Both the position numbers and the translations under genes were made by a program. From SMYC01 sp963578475 (lineage in GTDB: Bacteria; Acidobacteriota; Vicinamibacteria; Marinacidobacterales; SMYC01): a stretch of DNA of 64,000 nt. This document shows positions 45,900-55,174 of the stretch, one piece after another. The first letter of the stretch is position 1; each line of letters starts with the position of its first letter. Location: the NCBI GenBank assembly GCA_963578475.1, contig CAUZCL010000019.1:21527-85526 (forward strand), written 5' to 3'. A model generated the notes under the pieces. That model was not told where the DNA came from. It searched no databases and saw only the letters and a list, made by a program, of their open reading frames with translations.

Positions 45900-47924
45900 T
45901 TAGTTGAAGTGGATGGCTCGTACTCGGGCTGCGAGACGCCGCGGATCGTGCTCGGAGGCCCGCCTGAGCTCGGACCACCGGAGGCTCAGGCGCTCTACAC
46001 CAACGCTCTCCGGAGGGAGGTCGATGCGGAGCTCTTGCCAGCCGGGCATGAGCGTAAGACGGGCGAGCGCTTTCCCGTCGAGCGACATCGAGACCGTTTG
46101 AGCTGTCCCTTGAAGAGGGGCTATTGAGAGCACCAAGGTTCGCGTCGACGGCGGGCGGCGGAACAATAGCGTGGAGCGCGTGCGGTGCGCCCACCGGAAC
46201 CAGTATGAGTCTTCCCGCTCGGAGAGCATCCAGCCGCTCTCAAAGTGCTGGCGTGAGCTCGGGGCGCCTGCCTCGATGTGCACGGGGTCGGGCGGGAGCG
46301 CCTCGCGCCGGGTCTTTAAGACGATAATCCCGGAATCCTCGTAGAAGGTATCGACAGGAAGCACGTCTTCGACGAAAGACACGACGCCGCGTTTCGCGTA
46401 GGCCTTGTCGATCACGAAATAGCCCAGACCCAAAAAGCGAGCGACATGGGGCGCCGCGTCACGCTCCCGCTCGAGGAGCTCCTCGGTGAGCGCGATACGT
46501 CCTTTCCGCAGATCGATGAGCGGGCGCACGAGCGGAAGCCCGAGATAGTACTCGCTCTTCTCCCGTGGCACGCGCGCCGCCGTGCCGACAAAAATAGGCT
46601 TTCCGTGGGTGCGCTGGTGGTCCATGATCTCGGGCGGGGACTGTTCGATGCCGGGAATCTCCACGACGGTGGCGTCGCTCGCGTCTCGCGCTAGCTCGGC
46701 GTACACCTCATGGGTCTCGGCGCGAAAAAGAGGCGTTGGGATTGCCAAATATTCCGCCACAAGAACGAGGGCAGCGAGCGCGGTCGGCCATCGTTTCTTG
46801 GGTGACCAGCGAAGCGCCATCATCATCGCCAGCGAAAGCATCATCATGATGGTGAAGCGCGAAGGTGCGCGCAGGTTCTCGAGGAGCGGTGTTTTGCTGA
46901 TGAGCCAAAACGGCAGCGGTAGGCCGGTATCGGCCCCGGCGATATGAAGCGAGCTTCCTAGGCTCAGGACGAAGAAGAAAAGCGCCGCCAAAGCCCAGAA
47001 GCGATGCCTCCACCCGAGCGCGGCGAGGACGAGCAGCAAGAAGCCTGGAAAGACGGTCGTCTCCGTCAAGTTGTCGGCAAAAGCCCGCGCGCCAAAAATC
47101 GTCTGCTGCGGCGGCGGGACGACGAAGGCGGCGATGTCGGCGACGTAGCGATCCGCGCCGGGATAGGGTGGGTAGCTCCAATCGGACAAGTCAGAGAAAG
47201 CTTGCAAGAGAAGAGGTGCCATGAGTGCCAGGACGACGAGACCCACGACGAGAACACGAGCCAGGAGTGCCTGTTCGCGACGATAGCCGAGCCATAGCAG
47301 CGTGAAGAGGCCGAGGAAGACGAGATAGGAGAGCGCCGTATAACCGCACAGAGCCGCCACCAATCCCGTGAGCGCGGCGAGCGGCCAGTATTGGCGCGGT
47401 CTTTCGCATAGCTCGATTAGCAGCAAGACATAAAGCGGGATCCACTCTGTTCCAAGGAGGTCGTAATGTCCCGCGAGGCGCGCGAGCCGGTACGGACAAA
47501 ACGCGAACGCGATGCCGGCGAGAAAGGCACCTCCCTGGGTGGCTCCGACCCGACGCGCCAGCGCGTAGGTCGCGAGCGCGGAAGCGACGAACGTCCAGAG
47601 GATGAGGAGGTTCGGGGCTCTGACCGGTCCCACGAGCTTCTCGAGCGGCGCCACGAGCAGACCTTGCAACGACGCAAGCGTGTGGAGCGAGAGGCCGATA
47701 CCCACGGGATAAAAAATCTGCTTGGTCTCGAAAGGACTCGTGCCGAGCTCGAAGAGGGCTTTTTCGACCCACCAATAGTTCCAGAGATAGGCTTTGGCGT
47801 CCCCGCCGACTTCGCCGACGTGATGGGTTCCGAAATGAGAGGCGAGCGGATAGGTGAAGACGAGGGCTAGAGCGAGGTAGGCGAGAGCCAGAAGACAAGC
47901 CCGGAGGGCTCGCCTCGACGTCAC
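45900..47924 (-). CDS. Polytopic membrane protein, glycosyltransferase-C-like
   Basis: The 674-residue protein has about 11 hydrophobic segments in the first 400 residues (for example LLALAYLALALVFTYPLAS) and a periplasmic C-terminal domain of about 250 residues. The acidic loop after the first helix (HVGEVGGDAKAY) and overall layout resemble GT-C-type mannosyl/arabinosyltransferase relatives, but I could not place a family. It may transfer sugars from lipid carriers. It starts 4 nt inside the mltG gene, so it belongs to the same operon. Confidence 0.65.
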   Translation of the reverse strand: MTSRRALRACLLALAYLALALVFTYPLASHFGTHHVGEVGGDAKAYLWNYWWVEKALFELGTSPFETKQIFYPVGIGLSLHTLASLQGLLVAPLEKLVGPVRAPNLLILWTFVASALATYALARRVGATQGGAFLAGIAFAFCPYRLARLAGHYDLLGTEWIPLYVLLLIELCERPRQYWPLAALTGLVAALCGYTALSYLVFLGLFTLLWLGYRREQALLARVLVVGLVVLALMAPLLLQAFSDLSDWSYPPYPGADRYVADIAAFVVPPPQQTIFGARAFADNLTETTVFPGFLLLVLAALGWRHRFWALAALFFFVLSLGSSLHIAGADTGLPLPFWLISKTPLLENLRAPSRFTIMMMLSLAMMMALRWSPKKRWPTALAALVLVAEYLAIPTPLFRAETHEVYAELARDASDATVVEIPGIEQSPPEIMDHQRTHGKPIFVGTAARVPREKSEYYLGLPLVRPLIDLRKGRIALTEELLERERDAAPHVARFLGLGYFVIDKAYAKRGVVSFVEDVLPVDTFYEDSGIIVLKTRREALPPDPVHIEAGAPSSRQHFESGWMLSEREDSYWFRWAHRTRSTLLFRRPPSTRTLVLSIAPLQGTAQTVSMSLDGKALARLTLMPGWQELRIDLPPESVGVERLSLRWSELRRASEHDPRRLAARVRAIHFN

Positions 47925-48979
47925 GAAGAACCTTCTCCGTTTTTCTGGCGCCGCCTCCGTCGAAAATACTCCACTTGATATTTGCGCACGGCGTTTGAAT
48001 GTTCGCGAAAGCTCCTCGAAAAATGATGGGTCCCGTCGTTTTTCGAAACGAAGTAGAGATAGGAGGAGTCTGCGGGCTCGAGCACGGCATCGATGGCCGC
48101 TTCGCCCGGCGAGGCGATGGGGCCGGGCGGGATGCCAGCGACGCGATAGGTGTTGTAGGGGCTCGCGAGCTCGAGGTCGACGCGGCGAATATTGCCGTCA
48201 TACGTACCTTGGAGCTTCAGCGCGTAAATGATCGTGGTATCCATGCCGAGCGTCATCCCCCGCTCGAGGCGATTCCACACGACAGAGCCGATGAGCGGCC
48301 TCTCGTCGGCGCTCCCCGTTTCTTTTTCGATGATGGAGGCCAGGGCCATGACTTCACGCACCGTCAATCCCAGCTCTTTGGCTTTGCTCCTTTTGCCGTC
48401 GTCGAAAACGGCTTTGAATTGTCCCACCATCGCCAGGGCCACTTCGGCGGCCGTCGGGTTGCGCGTGAAATGGTACCGGGTGGGGAACAAGTAACCTTCG
48501 AGATTCGGCGCGTCTTGGTCGAGCTTTGCAATCAGAGCCCCGTTCTGGAATGCGTCTTCGAGCTCTTCCGCATTTCCGACATCGTGGCTCGCCAGGTGCT
48601 CGGCGATCTCGACGAGGGTCAAGCCTTCGGGAACGGTGACGCCGAACGTGTAGATGTCACCCGTGACGAGCCGATCCAACACCTCCATGGTGGAAAGCGG
48701 CTCAGAGAAGCGATACTCGCCCGCCTGAATGCGTGTGGTGTCGCCTCGCAGCCTGAGCGCCGCCTTGAAGATCCTCTCATCCTCGACGATACCTGCTTCG
48801 TCGAGAGCGCGTGCGATGGATGCTCCGGCGGCCCCGCGCTCGACCGTGAAGAAAATCTCGTCGCCGAAACCCTTGTATGGCGTTTGCGCTGTCTCGTAAG
48901 CGCGGTAAGCGACGTAGCCGGAGGCAGCCGCGCCGATGAGCAGAATAAATACGAGCGTCTTGAGGGTGCGTACGCGCAT
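47921..48979 (-). CDS. mltG: Endolytic murein transglycosylase MltG
   Basis: The 352-residue inner-membrane protein has one N-terminal helix (LKTLVFILLIGAAASGYVAY), a LysM-like region (FTVERGAAGASIARALDEAG) and the MltG catalytic core with the catalytic Glu in ASIIEKETG and GSVVWNRLERGM. DTTIIYAL and YNTYRVAGIPPGPIASPG are also diagnostic. It cuts nascent glycan strands next to the penicillin-binding proteins. It follows the RuvX gene by 10 nt, an arrangement common in bacteria. Confidence 0.92.
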   Translation of the reverse strand: MRVRTLKTLVFILLIGAAASGYVAYRAYETAQTPYKGFGDEIFFTVERGAAGASIARALDEAGIVEDERIFKAALRLRGDTTRIQAGEYRFSEPLSTMEVLDRLVTGDIYTFGVTVPEGLTLVEIAEHLASHDVGNAEELEDAFQNGALIAKLDQDAPNLEGYLFPTRYHFTRNPTAAEVALAMVGQFKAVFDDGKRSKAKELGLTVREVMALASIIEKETGSADERPLIGSVVWNRLERGMTLGMDTTIIYALKLQGTYDGNIRRVDLELASPYNTYRVAGIPPGPIASPGEAAIDAVLEPADSSYLYFVSKNDGTHHFSRSFREHSNAVRKYQVEYFRRRRRQKNGEGSS

Positions 48980-48989
48980 ATCGGGAGTC

Positions 48990-49403
48990 CTACCTGCTCC
49001 TCGAATCCAGGTAGCCCTGGAGGATGAGCGCCGCGGCGACTTTGTCGATCGTCTGTTTGCGTTTTGCGCGCGACATGTCGGCCTCGAGAAGGGCGCGCTC
49101 TGCGCCTACGGTGGTGAACCGCTCGTCCCAGGTCGTCACCGTGAGCCCGGTCGCCTCGCGGAGCGCCTCGATGAAGCGACCGATTTTCTTTGCTTGAGGC
49201 CCTTCGGAGCCGTCGAGCGACAAAGGCATCCCGACAAGAATCTCGGCAACGTCTTCGATGCGCGCGAGCTCCAAGAGGTGTGCGATGTCTTTGCGGTTCC
49301 CGCGGCGCTCGAGCGTTTCCTTGGGCGTCGCGATTACCGCACCTTCGTCGGAAAGAGCGACACCTATACGCTTGTCGCCGACGTCGAGTCCCATTAAACG
49401 CAT
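48990..49403 (-). CDS. ruvX: RuvX/YqgF family pre-16S rRNA nuclease
   Basis: The 137-residue RNase H-like protein has the metal-binding LMGLDVGDKRIGVALS start, VGMPLSLDGSEGPQAKKI and TTWDERFTTVGAERAL with the late acidic residues (TIDKVAAALILQGYL). In E. coli it is needed for processing of the 16S rRNA 5' end; an older role as Holliday-junction resolvase is doubtful. It is followed by mltG with 10 nt and faces the divergent RtcA-like gene across 57 nt. Confidence 0.9.
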   Translation of the reverse strand: MRLMGLDVGDKRIGVALSDEGAVIATPKETLERRGNRKDIAHLLELARIEDVAEILVGMPLSLDGSEGPQAKKIGRFIEALREATGLTVTTWDERFTTVGAERALLEADMSRAKRKQTIDKVAAALILQGYLDSRSR

Positions 49404-49460
49404 CGTTATATTTAAGGTTAAAGAGAGTATAGACTTCGCTCGGAAAAGCGGTCAAACAAG

Positions 49461-50498
49461 ATGATTCTACTCGGCGCGTCCGGACTTGCGCTCGAAAGCG
49501 ACGATCGCACCCTTCTCTTCGCGCTGGCGCTTTCCGCGGCCACCGGGCGCCCATTCCGCTGGGAAGGCTTCCGCAACGAGACTAGCGGGCTCACGGCGAG
49601 CGAGGCGCACTGGGTCCAGTTCTTCGCCTCATTGTGCGATGCCCGAGCTTTTGCTGGCGAGTCCGGGGGCAGCGTTGTGGAGCTCGAGCCCGCCGTTATC
49701 GTACCGGGCGAGCACGAGATAGCCATTCCAGGGGACGAGCCTGCACTCCCGTTTCTGCGTGCCGCCCTTCTCTCGCTCGCGCGGACCAACGGCGAATCGC
49801 GCCTGGCGGTGAAAGGGAGCACCCACGCGCCGGGGAACGAGACGTTCGAAGTGACGAGCTCGACCTGGACAGACCTACTGAAGCCGCTCGGTGTCGAGCT
49901 CGCGGTGCAGCTGCACTCTGCTGGATTTCTGCCGCGAGGCGGCGGCGAGATGACGGCGCACGTGACGGGCGGTGCGTGCTGGAAAGGGGCTGATTGGTCG
50001 AAGCGTGCCGAGCTCGACGCCATTCAAATCGTTTCCGCCGGGGCGTCGCTTCCCGCTCACGTACAGCAGCGTCAGGCTGCTCGCGCTCGCTCGGGCGTCG
50101 CGATCTTGGGCATCGAGCCAGCCGTACAGCTTTTGAAGCTTCGTCCTGGAAGCTCTGGAAGTGTCGTGGCTCTCACGGGATCCTTCGGAGGGCTCCGCGT
50201 CACGATGGCTTCGGTGAGCGAGCGGGGGAAATCGGCCGAGACCGCCGGGGAAGAGGTCTCGGCCGCGTTTCGGCGCTACGCGCGACAGCCCTACGTCGTG
50301 CCCGAGCGCCTCGTGGACTCGCTCCTGCCTTTTCTCGCTTTCGCGGAAGGGCCGTCCAAGCTCACCACGCCGCGTCTTCTGCCCCGCGCACTCGCCTCCA
50401 CGCAACTCATCGAGGCGTTCACAGGGCGGAAAGTCGAGATAGACGGCAAGCCGAACGGCCCCGCGACAATTACGATCGGGTCGAGCTCTGAGCAGTAG
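49461..50498 (+). CDS. RtcA-like protein lacking the cyclase signature residues
   Basis: The 345-residue protein aligns in my reading to RNA 3'-terminal phosphate cyclase: FALALSAATGRPFRWEGFR, SAGFLPRGGGEMTAH, SERGKSAETAGEE and LVDSLLPFLAFAEG. However the usual N-terminal GEGGGQ box is not recognisable (the place reads LGASGLALESDD). No histidine is present after about residue 200, so the active-site His near the C-terminus is missing. It may be a non-catalytic member like eukaryotic Rcl1. Its function is unknown. Confidence 0.75.
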   Translation: MILLGASGLALESDDRTLLFALALSAATGRPFRWEGFRNETSGLTASEAHWVQFFASLCDARAFAGESGGSVVELEPAVIVPGEHEIAIPGDEPALPFLRAALLSLARTNGESRLAVKGSTHAPGNETFEVTSSTWTDLLKPLGVELAVQLHSAGFLPRGGGEMTAHVTGGACWKGADWSKRAELDAIQIVSAGASLPAHVQQRQAARARSGVAILGIEPAVQLLKLRPGSSGSVVALTGSFGGLRVTMASVSERGKSAETAGEEVSAAFRRYARQPYVVPERLVDSLLPFLAFAEGPSKLTTPRLLPRALASTQLIEAFTGRKVEIDGKPNGPATITIGSSSEQ

Positions 50499-50903
50499 TC
50501 GCGACAAAATCATTCGCGGAAAACTGGAAGAAAGAACAGCCACAGAGCCACAGAGGTCAAGAGGCGTTTCGTGAAAGCGGCTCCGGGAGAGGATGCAGAG
50601 GGAACTGAGAGAGAGCAACGATGCGCTCGGTACCCTCGGTTTTTCCTCTGTGTTCGACGTGGCCTAGTAGCACGCAAGTCTAAATATCGTCGCAAGCGCG
50701 ATCGCATGGCTTGCCGCGAGGTTTTTTACGACCCGCACAAGCAAAAAGCGCCCTCTCGAACCTCTTTGGCTCTGTGCCTCTGTGGCAAGAGTAGGAGGTT
50801 TTCGCGGGCTAGTTCCGAGCTTCGGAGCACTGGAGTTGCAAACTGCAGCACGTGCTTGCATACTGAAACGCTTGGCTGATAAGCAACTGAGGGGCAACCT
50901 GCG
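50499..50903. other. Intergenic stretch with an inverted repeat, no gene
   Basis: The DNA between the RtcA-like and EnvC-like genes has no credible gene. Most of it is the inverted-repeat element at 50539-50786. Purine-rich repeats of CAGAG and GAGAG lie inside and next to the arms. A GAGGGG at 50890-50895 is the ribosome site of the next gene. Confidence 0.5.
50539..50786. repeat. Inverted-repeat element with CACAGAG arms
   Basis: The left arm GCCACAGAGCCACAGAGG (50539-50556) matches the reverse complement of the right arm CCTCTTTGGCTCTGTG... (50761-50786) with about 4 differences. The arms enclose about 200 nt containing a third CAGAGG/CCTCTGTG copy near 50590 and 50646. CACAGAG-type intergenic repeats are known from several GC-rich phyla. 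It may be a non-autonomous repeat or a long hairpin in RNA. Confidence 0.55.
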
Positions 50904-52115
50904 TTGAGGCACCCTAACCTCGCTCTATTGCTGGCTCTTTCCGTGTCCATCGCTCTGTCTGCGGGGGCCGGGTCGCCGGCTCCCGATGTCGACCTTCGCC
51001 TCGAAGACGAAGAAGCGAAGCTGGCGCTTTTGAACGATAGGCTAGGCCTCCTAAACGACGAGCTCTCGCAGCTGGATTTGAAACAAACGACGCTTCTTGG
51101 TGAGTTGCACCGCTTCGATATCCAGATTCGCCTCGCCAACAAACAGCTCGAGCTTCTAGGTCTTGAGCTCAAACGCGGCTATCGGGAGATCGACGCAAAC
51201 CTGAAGCTTATCCAGGCGCTCGAAGCATCCATCGCCGAGCTGATCCCTTACCTAAAAAGCAGGTCGGTGAGCCTATACAAGCAAGGGCGGTTGAGCTATC
51301 TGCGGCTGCTTCTTTCCGTGGAAAAGCCTTCCGAGCTGACGCGGGCCTACCGCTATGTTTCTCGGCTCGCGCGTGAGGACGGCAGGAAGATGTCGCGCTT
51401 TCTCAACGATCAGAAAGCATTGGAAGAGACGAAAGCGCGGCTCCTGCAACAGACCGAAGCCACCCTTGCCACACGTAAAGAGGTTCAAGGTGCAACCCGT
51501 ACGCTCGCGAGCCGGCGGGAGAGCCGGGCGACGCTTCTCGGCGAAATCGAGAATCGTCGTGAGATGGCGGGAACTCTCGTGTACGAGCTCGAGCAGGCTC
51601 GCGAAAAGCTCAGCGCCCTCCTTGAAACTTTGTCCGCGGGCGAGCCGCTGCCTGAAACTGCGACGGTCCACATTCCCATGCGGGTCTTCCAGGGCGAGCT
51701 CGGCTGGCCGCTCGACGGCAAGCTCGAAGGCCGCTTCGGGACAGAACTGCACCCGCGCTTCAAGACCGTGACGGTGCGCAACGGCATCGAGCTCGAGGCC
51801 CCGCTCGGGACACCGGTGGGCGCTGTTTACGTTGGTGAGGTCGCCTTCGCCGCCTGGTTCGAAGGCTACGGGAAGCTCCTCATCCTTCGCCATCCGGGAA
51901 ACGTCCACAGCCTTTACGGTTATCTCGAAGAATTCACTGTCTCGCCGGGCGATTGGGTGGAGCAAGGCCAGCCGGTTGCCTCGGTCGGCGAGACGGGGTC
52001 GCTTGCGGGCGCACGGCTCTACTTCGAGCTTCGGTTCCAGGGCGCGCCGGTCGACCCCGAAACTTGGCTTGACCTGTCGCGAAAGGTCGTACTTCTAATA
52101 AGCGACGCGAATTGA
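50904..52115 (+). CDS. EnvC-like protein with coiled coil and degenerate LytM (M23) domain
   Basis: The start is TTG at 50904, behind GAGGGG. The 403-residue protein has a signal peptide (LALLLALSVSIALSAGA), a long coiled coil (about 30-270: LNDRLGLLNDELSQLDLKQT) and a C-terminal LytM-like domain (about 285-400). The zinc-binding residues are not conserved: the HxG.D position reads RNGIELEAPLG and the HxH position reads RLYFELRF. Such degenerate LytM proteins activate amidases rather than cut murein, as EnvC does. The S41-like gene follows 62 nt later. Confidence 0.82.
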   Translation: MRHPNLALLLALSVSIALSAGAGSPAPDVDLRLEDEEAKLALLNDRLGLLNDELSQLDLKQTTLLGELHRFDIQIRLANKQLELLGLELKRGYREIDANLKLIQALEASIAELIPYLKSRSVSLYKQGRLSYLRLLLSVEKPSELTRAYRYVSRLAREDGRKMSRFLNDQKALEETKARLLQQTEATLATRKEVQGATRTLASRRESRATLLGEIENRREMAGTLVYELEQAREKLSALLETLSAGEPLPETATVHIPMRVFQGELGWPLDGKLEGRFGTELHPRFKTVTVRNGIELEAPLGTPVGAVYVGEVAFAAWFEGYGKLLILRHPGNVHSLYGYLEEFTVSPGDWVEQGQPVASVGETGSLAGARLYFELRFQGAPVDPETWLDLSRKVVLLISDAN

Positions 52116-52177
52116 CCCGCGCCGCCTGGCACGGCAAAATAGGCAGAGAGCCTTATCAACGGAGGATTTGCTCGCCC

Positions 52178-53344
52178 ATGAAGAAGGTACGCGCCAAGCA
52201 TCTCATTCTCACTTTCTCTATCCCGTTCGTTCTCTACGCCATTCTCGGCGGATTTCTCGGCCGTGCCCTGGCGCGCGACAGCGCCTACCGCTACCTCTCC
52301 GTTTTTCAGGATGTCGTCAGCCTCCTCATGAACAACTATCTGGAGGCACCGGAGATGGATGAGGTCATGAATGGCGCCATCCGGGGGATGATGGAGGCTC
52401 TCGACACCGACAGCGTGTATCTTACGCCCGAGGAGTACCAAGCTTTTCGTGACCCGGATGCGCAGCCGCAGGCGGGCATCGGCATTGAAGTCACGAAGCG
52501 ATATTATATTCAGGTCGTGGCCGTGCTGCCCGGCTCACCCGCGGCCGCAGCCGGGCTTCTGCCTGGCGACCGACTGAAATCCATCGACGGCAAGAACACA
52601 CGCGAGACCAACGTCGTGGTCGGCGATGCCAAGCTGAGAGGACCGGCAGGATCCAAGCTCGAGCTCGAAGTGATTCGAGGCCGACAGCCGGAGCCCATCA
52701 AGATGACGGTGGATCGCCTTGACGTCGTCTCGTCACCCGTAGAGTTCGAGCTTCTCGAGGACGGAACCGGCTACATTCACGTAACATCCTTTCGCAGCGG
52801 GACCGCCACGGACGTCAAACGCAGCCTCGGGATGCTGAAAGGCCAAGGTGCTTTGCGCATCGTTCTTGACGTGCGGAACAGTTTCGGGCGCCTGGCCGAA
52901 GATGGTGCCCATGTTGCCGAGCTCTTTGTGCGCGGCGGTATAGCAGCTCGTCTGCAGTCGCGCGCCGGCGAGACGACCGACCTGACGTTAGCGTTGGACC
53001 AGGTCGCCTTCGATGGTCCGGCGGCTGTTCTCATCAATCGAGGCAGCTCGGGCGCCGCCGAGATCGTCGCGAGTGCCTTCCGAACCGCCAAGCGCGGGGA
53101 GCTCATCGGCATCCAAACGTCCGGCCGCAGCGCGGTGCAGAAAGCCATTGCGCTCGGAGATGGCGCTGGAATCATACTTTCCGTAGCCCAGTATTGGACC
53201 CCGGACGGGAAAGCCATGCTGGGTGAAGGCCTCGAGCCGACGATCGAAGTGAGCCGCCCCCCTGACACGCCCGAAGAAGACCCGGTGCTGGAAAAGGCGC
53301 TCGAGGTATTAGCCGAAGCGAGCGCGGCCAAGAAGGCAGCTTAG
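52178..53344 (+). CDS. S41 (CtpA-type) peptidase-like protein with lost catalytic dyad
   Basis: The ATG at 52178 (MKKVRAKHL) follows GGAGG; the longer frame is not used. The 388-residue protein has an N-terminal membrane anchor, a PDZ domain (about 85-170: PGSPAAAAGLLPGDRLKSID) and a C-terminal S41 domain. The motif that normally reads GTASASE reads GSSGAAE, so Gly (53051-53053) replaces the catalytic Ser. The TFGKG motif reads TSGRS, so Arg (53126-53128) replaces the Lys. It is probably not a protease. It lies beside the amidase-activator-like gene, the usual CtpA context. Confidence 0.85.
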   Translation: MKKVRAKHLILTFSIPFVLYAILGGFLGRALARDSAYRYLSVFQDVVSLLMNNYLEAPEMDEVMNGAIRGMMEALDTDSVYLTPEEYQAFRDPDAQPQAGIGIEVTKRYYIQVVAVLPGSPAAAAGLLPGDRLKSIDGKNTRETNVVVGDAKLRGPAGSKLELEVIRGRQPEPIKMTVDRLDVVSSPVEFELLEDGTGYIHVTSFRSGTATDVKRSLGMLKGQGALRIVLDVRNSFGRLAEDGAHVAELFVRGGIAARLQSRAGETTDLTLALDQVAFDGPAAVLINRGSSGAAEIVASAFRTAKRGELIGIQTSGRSAVQKAIALGDGAGIILSVAQYWTPDGKAMLGEGLEPTIEVSRPPDTPEEDPVLEKALEVLAEASAAKKAA

Positions 53345-53349
53345 CAAGG

Positions 53350-53386
53350 AAAAGCCGGCAGCCGCGAAGGGGACCACCGGCTTTTT
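53350..53386. terminator. Bidirectional rho-independent terminator
   Basis: Stem AAAAGCCGG / CCGGCTTTTT encloses an 18-nt loop, with A-run before and T-run after. It sits between the S41-like gene and the convergent GWxTD gene and can serve both directions. Confidence 0.8.
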
Positions 53387-53393
53387 CTAGAAA

Positions 53394-55007
53394 CTAGCCT
53401 TCGATGACGAGCTGGAACTCTTCTTTGAGCCTCTCGCCTTTGATTTTGTCTATCACGTGGACTTCGATCCTATAGACGCCGGGATCCTTGAAGTTCGGAA
53501 TGCTTAGTGGGATGTCGAAGATCGTGAGAGCGACCTCCGCACTCTGCAACATGAACGGTTCTTCCTTGGTCTGCCCCCTGGGTTTTCCGTCTTTGAAGAA
53601 CCGGACCTGGACCGTCAGATCGGGCTTGTCACCTTCGACTCCAAAGTTATAGGCGTTGAAGACACCCGAGAACTGATCTTTGGTGGTGTAGAGCCTGAGA
53701 CTTGCCTCTGGCAGGTTCTGACGTTGAACCAGAACCATCTCGCGCTTGGGAGTGAAGTGATAGCCGCCCAATACAAAGGCATTGCCGAACATGCCAGATG
53801 TTTCGCCGCTTCGCTCCGCTTCCGAGAACAACAACATGGAGGAGATCTTTAGCTCGCCCGAGTCGAAGTCGGGGACTTCGAGGTCCATGATCTGCGTTCC
53901 GTGGACTTGCGATTCGTCGAGCAACCCGACATAAAGCGTGTAGAGGCCGGGAGGAAATTGCAGCGGCAACTCGTAGGCGTGCCTGCCTCCCTTGGTTTTC
54001 GAGACCGTTGCGGGCTCCTCGAACTGGTAAATCTCGAAACCGTCAGCATTCTCGACCGATCCGAAGATGGTGACATCCTCCCCGTTCAGTCCTTCCGAAA
54101 TCACGACGTCAATCGGGATGAAGATTTGCCCGGCACTGGATCGAAAGAAAACGGGGCTCAGGGTAAAATCGATATCCGTGCTGATCTCTCCCGTTTCACG
54201 AAGCGAGGCGAGGAGCAACTTGGCCGGGCTGTTGGGATCGAATTTGTTGTCCGGCTTTTTGAGACGGCCCTTTTCGTCCCGCGCATAGTTGATGCCCGGA
54301 TTTGTGATGAGACGCTCTTTGACGCGCTCGAGCCGCTCGGCGATGTCGTCGCCGTTCGCGAGGCGCATTCCGAACTGCCCTTGGTTGCGGAACTCGACCG
54401 CGAGACCGTCTGGAATACCCATTTGCGGGTTTGGGTCGTAGACCCACGTCGTGCCCGAGGTTCCGCCGCCACGATTCAGCCGTGCGGCATCTACACCGGC
54501 CCCGTCGCCAGCTGGATTCGCGCCACCGGGACCACCGCCACCGCCACCGCCACCACCCGGTAGCCCGGCTGCGTCCGCCGAGCGGCCGCGCTGCTGCTGC
54601 GACGGGTTTCCGAGAAGTAAGAAAATCTTGCCCATGTCGCTCTCGGAGCCCTTAGTGCCCCGGATTTTGAAATTCTTGTCGGCGACGTCGACCCGCGCTT
54701 CGTAACTTTTCTTGAACTCGTTCCCTTTGGTTGGCCGCCGCGGACTGCGAGGCATCGTGCTCGTCGAGATGCTCAATATCCTCGAACGGTCATAATCGCG
54801 GCGCATCCAGAAAAGATCTTTGAAGAGCTTTCTGTCATTCTTGCTGACTTGCTGGAACATCGCTATTTCTTGTTTAGTAATGATGGGGCCGACTTCTTTC
54901 TCCATCCACTTCTTGTCGCGTCCGTTCAGTTTGTCCTGGGCGAGGCCGGTGGCAGCGAAGCCGATTAGGCTAAAGAAGGCAAGAGCTCGCAATCGCTTGT
55001 TAAACAT
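53394..55007 (-). CDS. GWxTD-domain protein
   Basis: The ATG at 55007 (MFNKRLRAL) follows GGGAGAACTT. The 537-residue exported protein has a signal peptide (LAFFSLIGFAATGLA), a conserved KDLFWMRRD section typical of GWxTD domains (about 60-80), a low-complexity Gly run after GLP (about residue 150), and later beta-sandwich repeats (TLSPVFFRSSAGQIFIPIDV, LQFPPGLYTLYVGLLDESQV). GWxTD proteins are frequent in Acidobacteriota and of unknown function. The Gly run, roughly 9 in a row, is a slippage-prone tract. Confidence 0.8.
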   Translation of the reverse strand: MFNKRLRALAFFSLIGFAATGLAQDKLNGRDKKWMEKEVGPIITKQEIAMFQQVSKNDRKLFKDLFWMRRDYDRSRILSISTSTMPRSPRRPTKGNEFKKSYEARVDVADKNFKIRGTKGSESDMGKIFLLLGNPSQQQRGRSADAAGLPGGGGGGGGGPGGANPAGDGAGVDAARLNRGGGTSGTTWVYDPNPQMGIPDGLAVEFRNQGQFGMRLANGDDIAERLERVKERLITNPGINYARDEKGRLKKPDNKFDPNSPAKLLLASLRETGEISTDIDFTLSPVFFRSSAGQIFIPIDVVISEGLNGEDVTIFGSVENADGFEIYQFEEPATVSKTKGGRHAYELPLQFPPGLYTLYVGLLDESQVHGTQIMDLEVPDFDSGELKISSMLLFSEAERSGETSGMFGNAFVLGGYHFTPKREMVLVQRQNLPEASLRLYTTKDQFSGVFNAYNFGVEGDKPDLTVQVRFFKDGKPRGQTKEEPFMLQSAEVALTIFDIPLSIPNFKDPGVYRIEVHVIDKIKGERLKEEFQLVIEG

Positions 55008-55174
55008 CAAGTTCTCCCTTTTTTCGTCGAGGTCCTTGCGTTCCGGACACACAGATACGTGGCCGAAGAACGCCTACCGAAGGATACGCTGCTTCGAATC
55101 CGAGCGCAAATCGCTCCGGCGCAGCGCGGCGCCCGCCTGAAGGTCGCGTGCTATACTGCGAAAAGGGGCATGTC

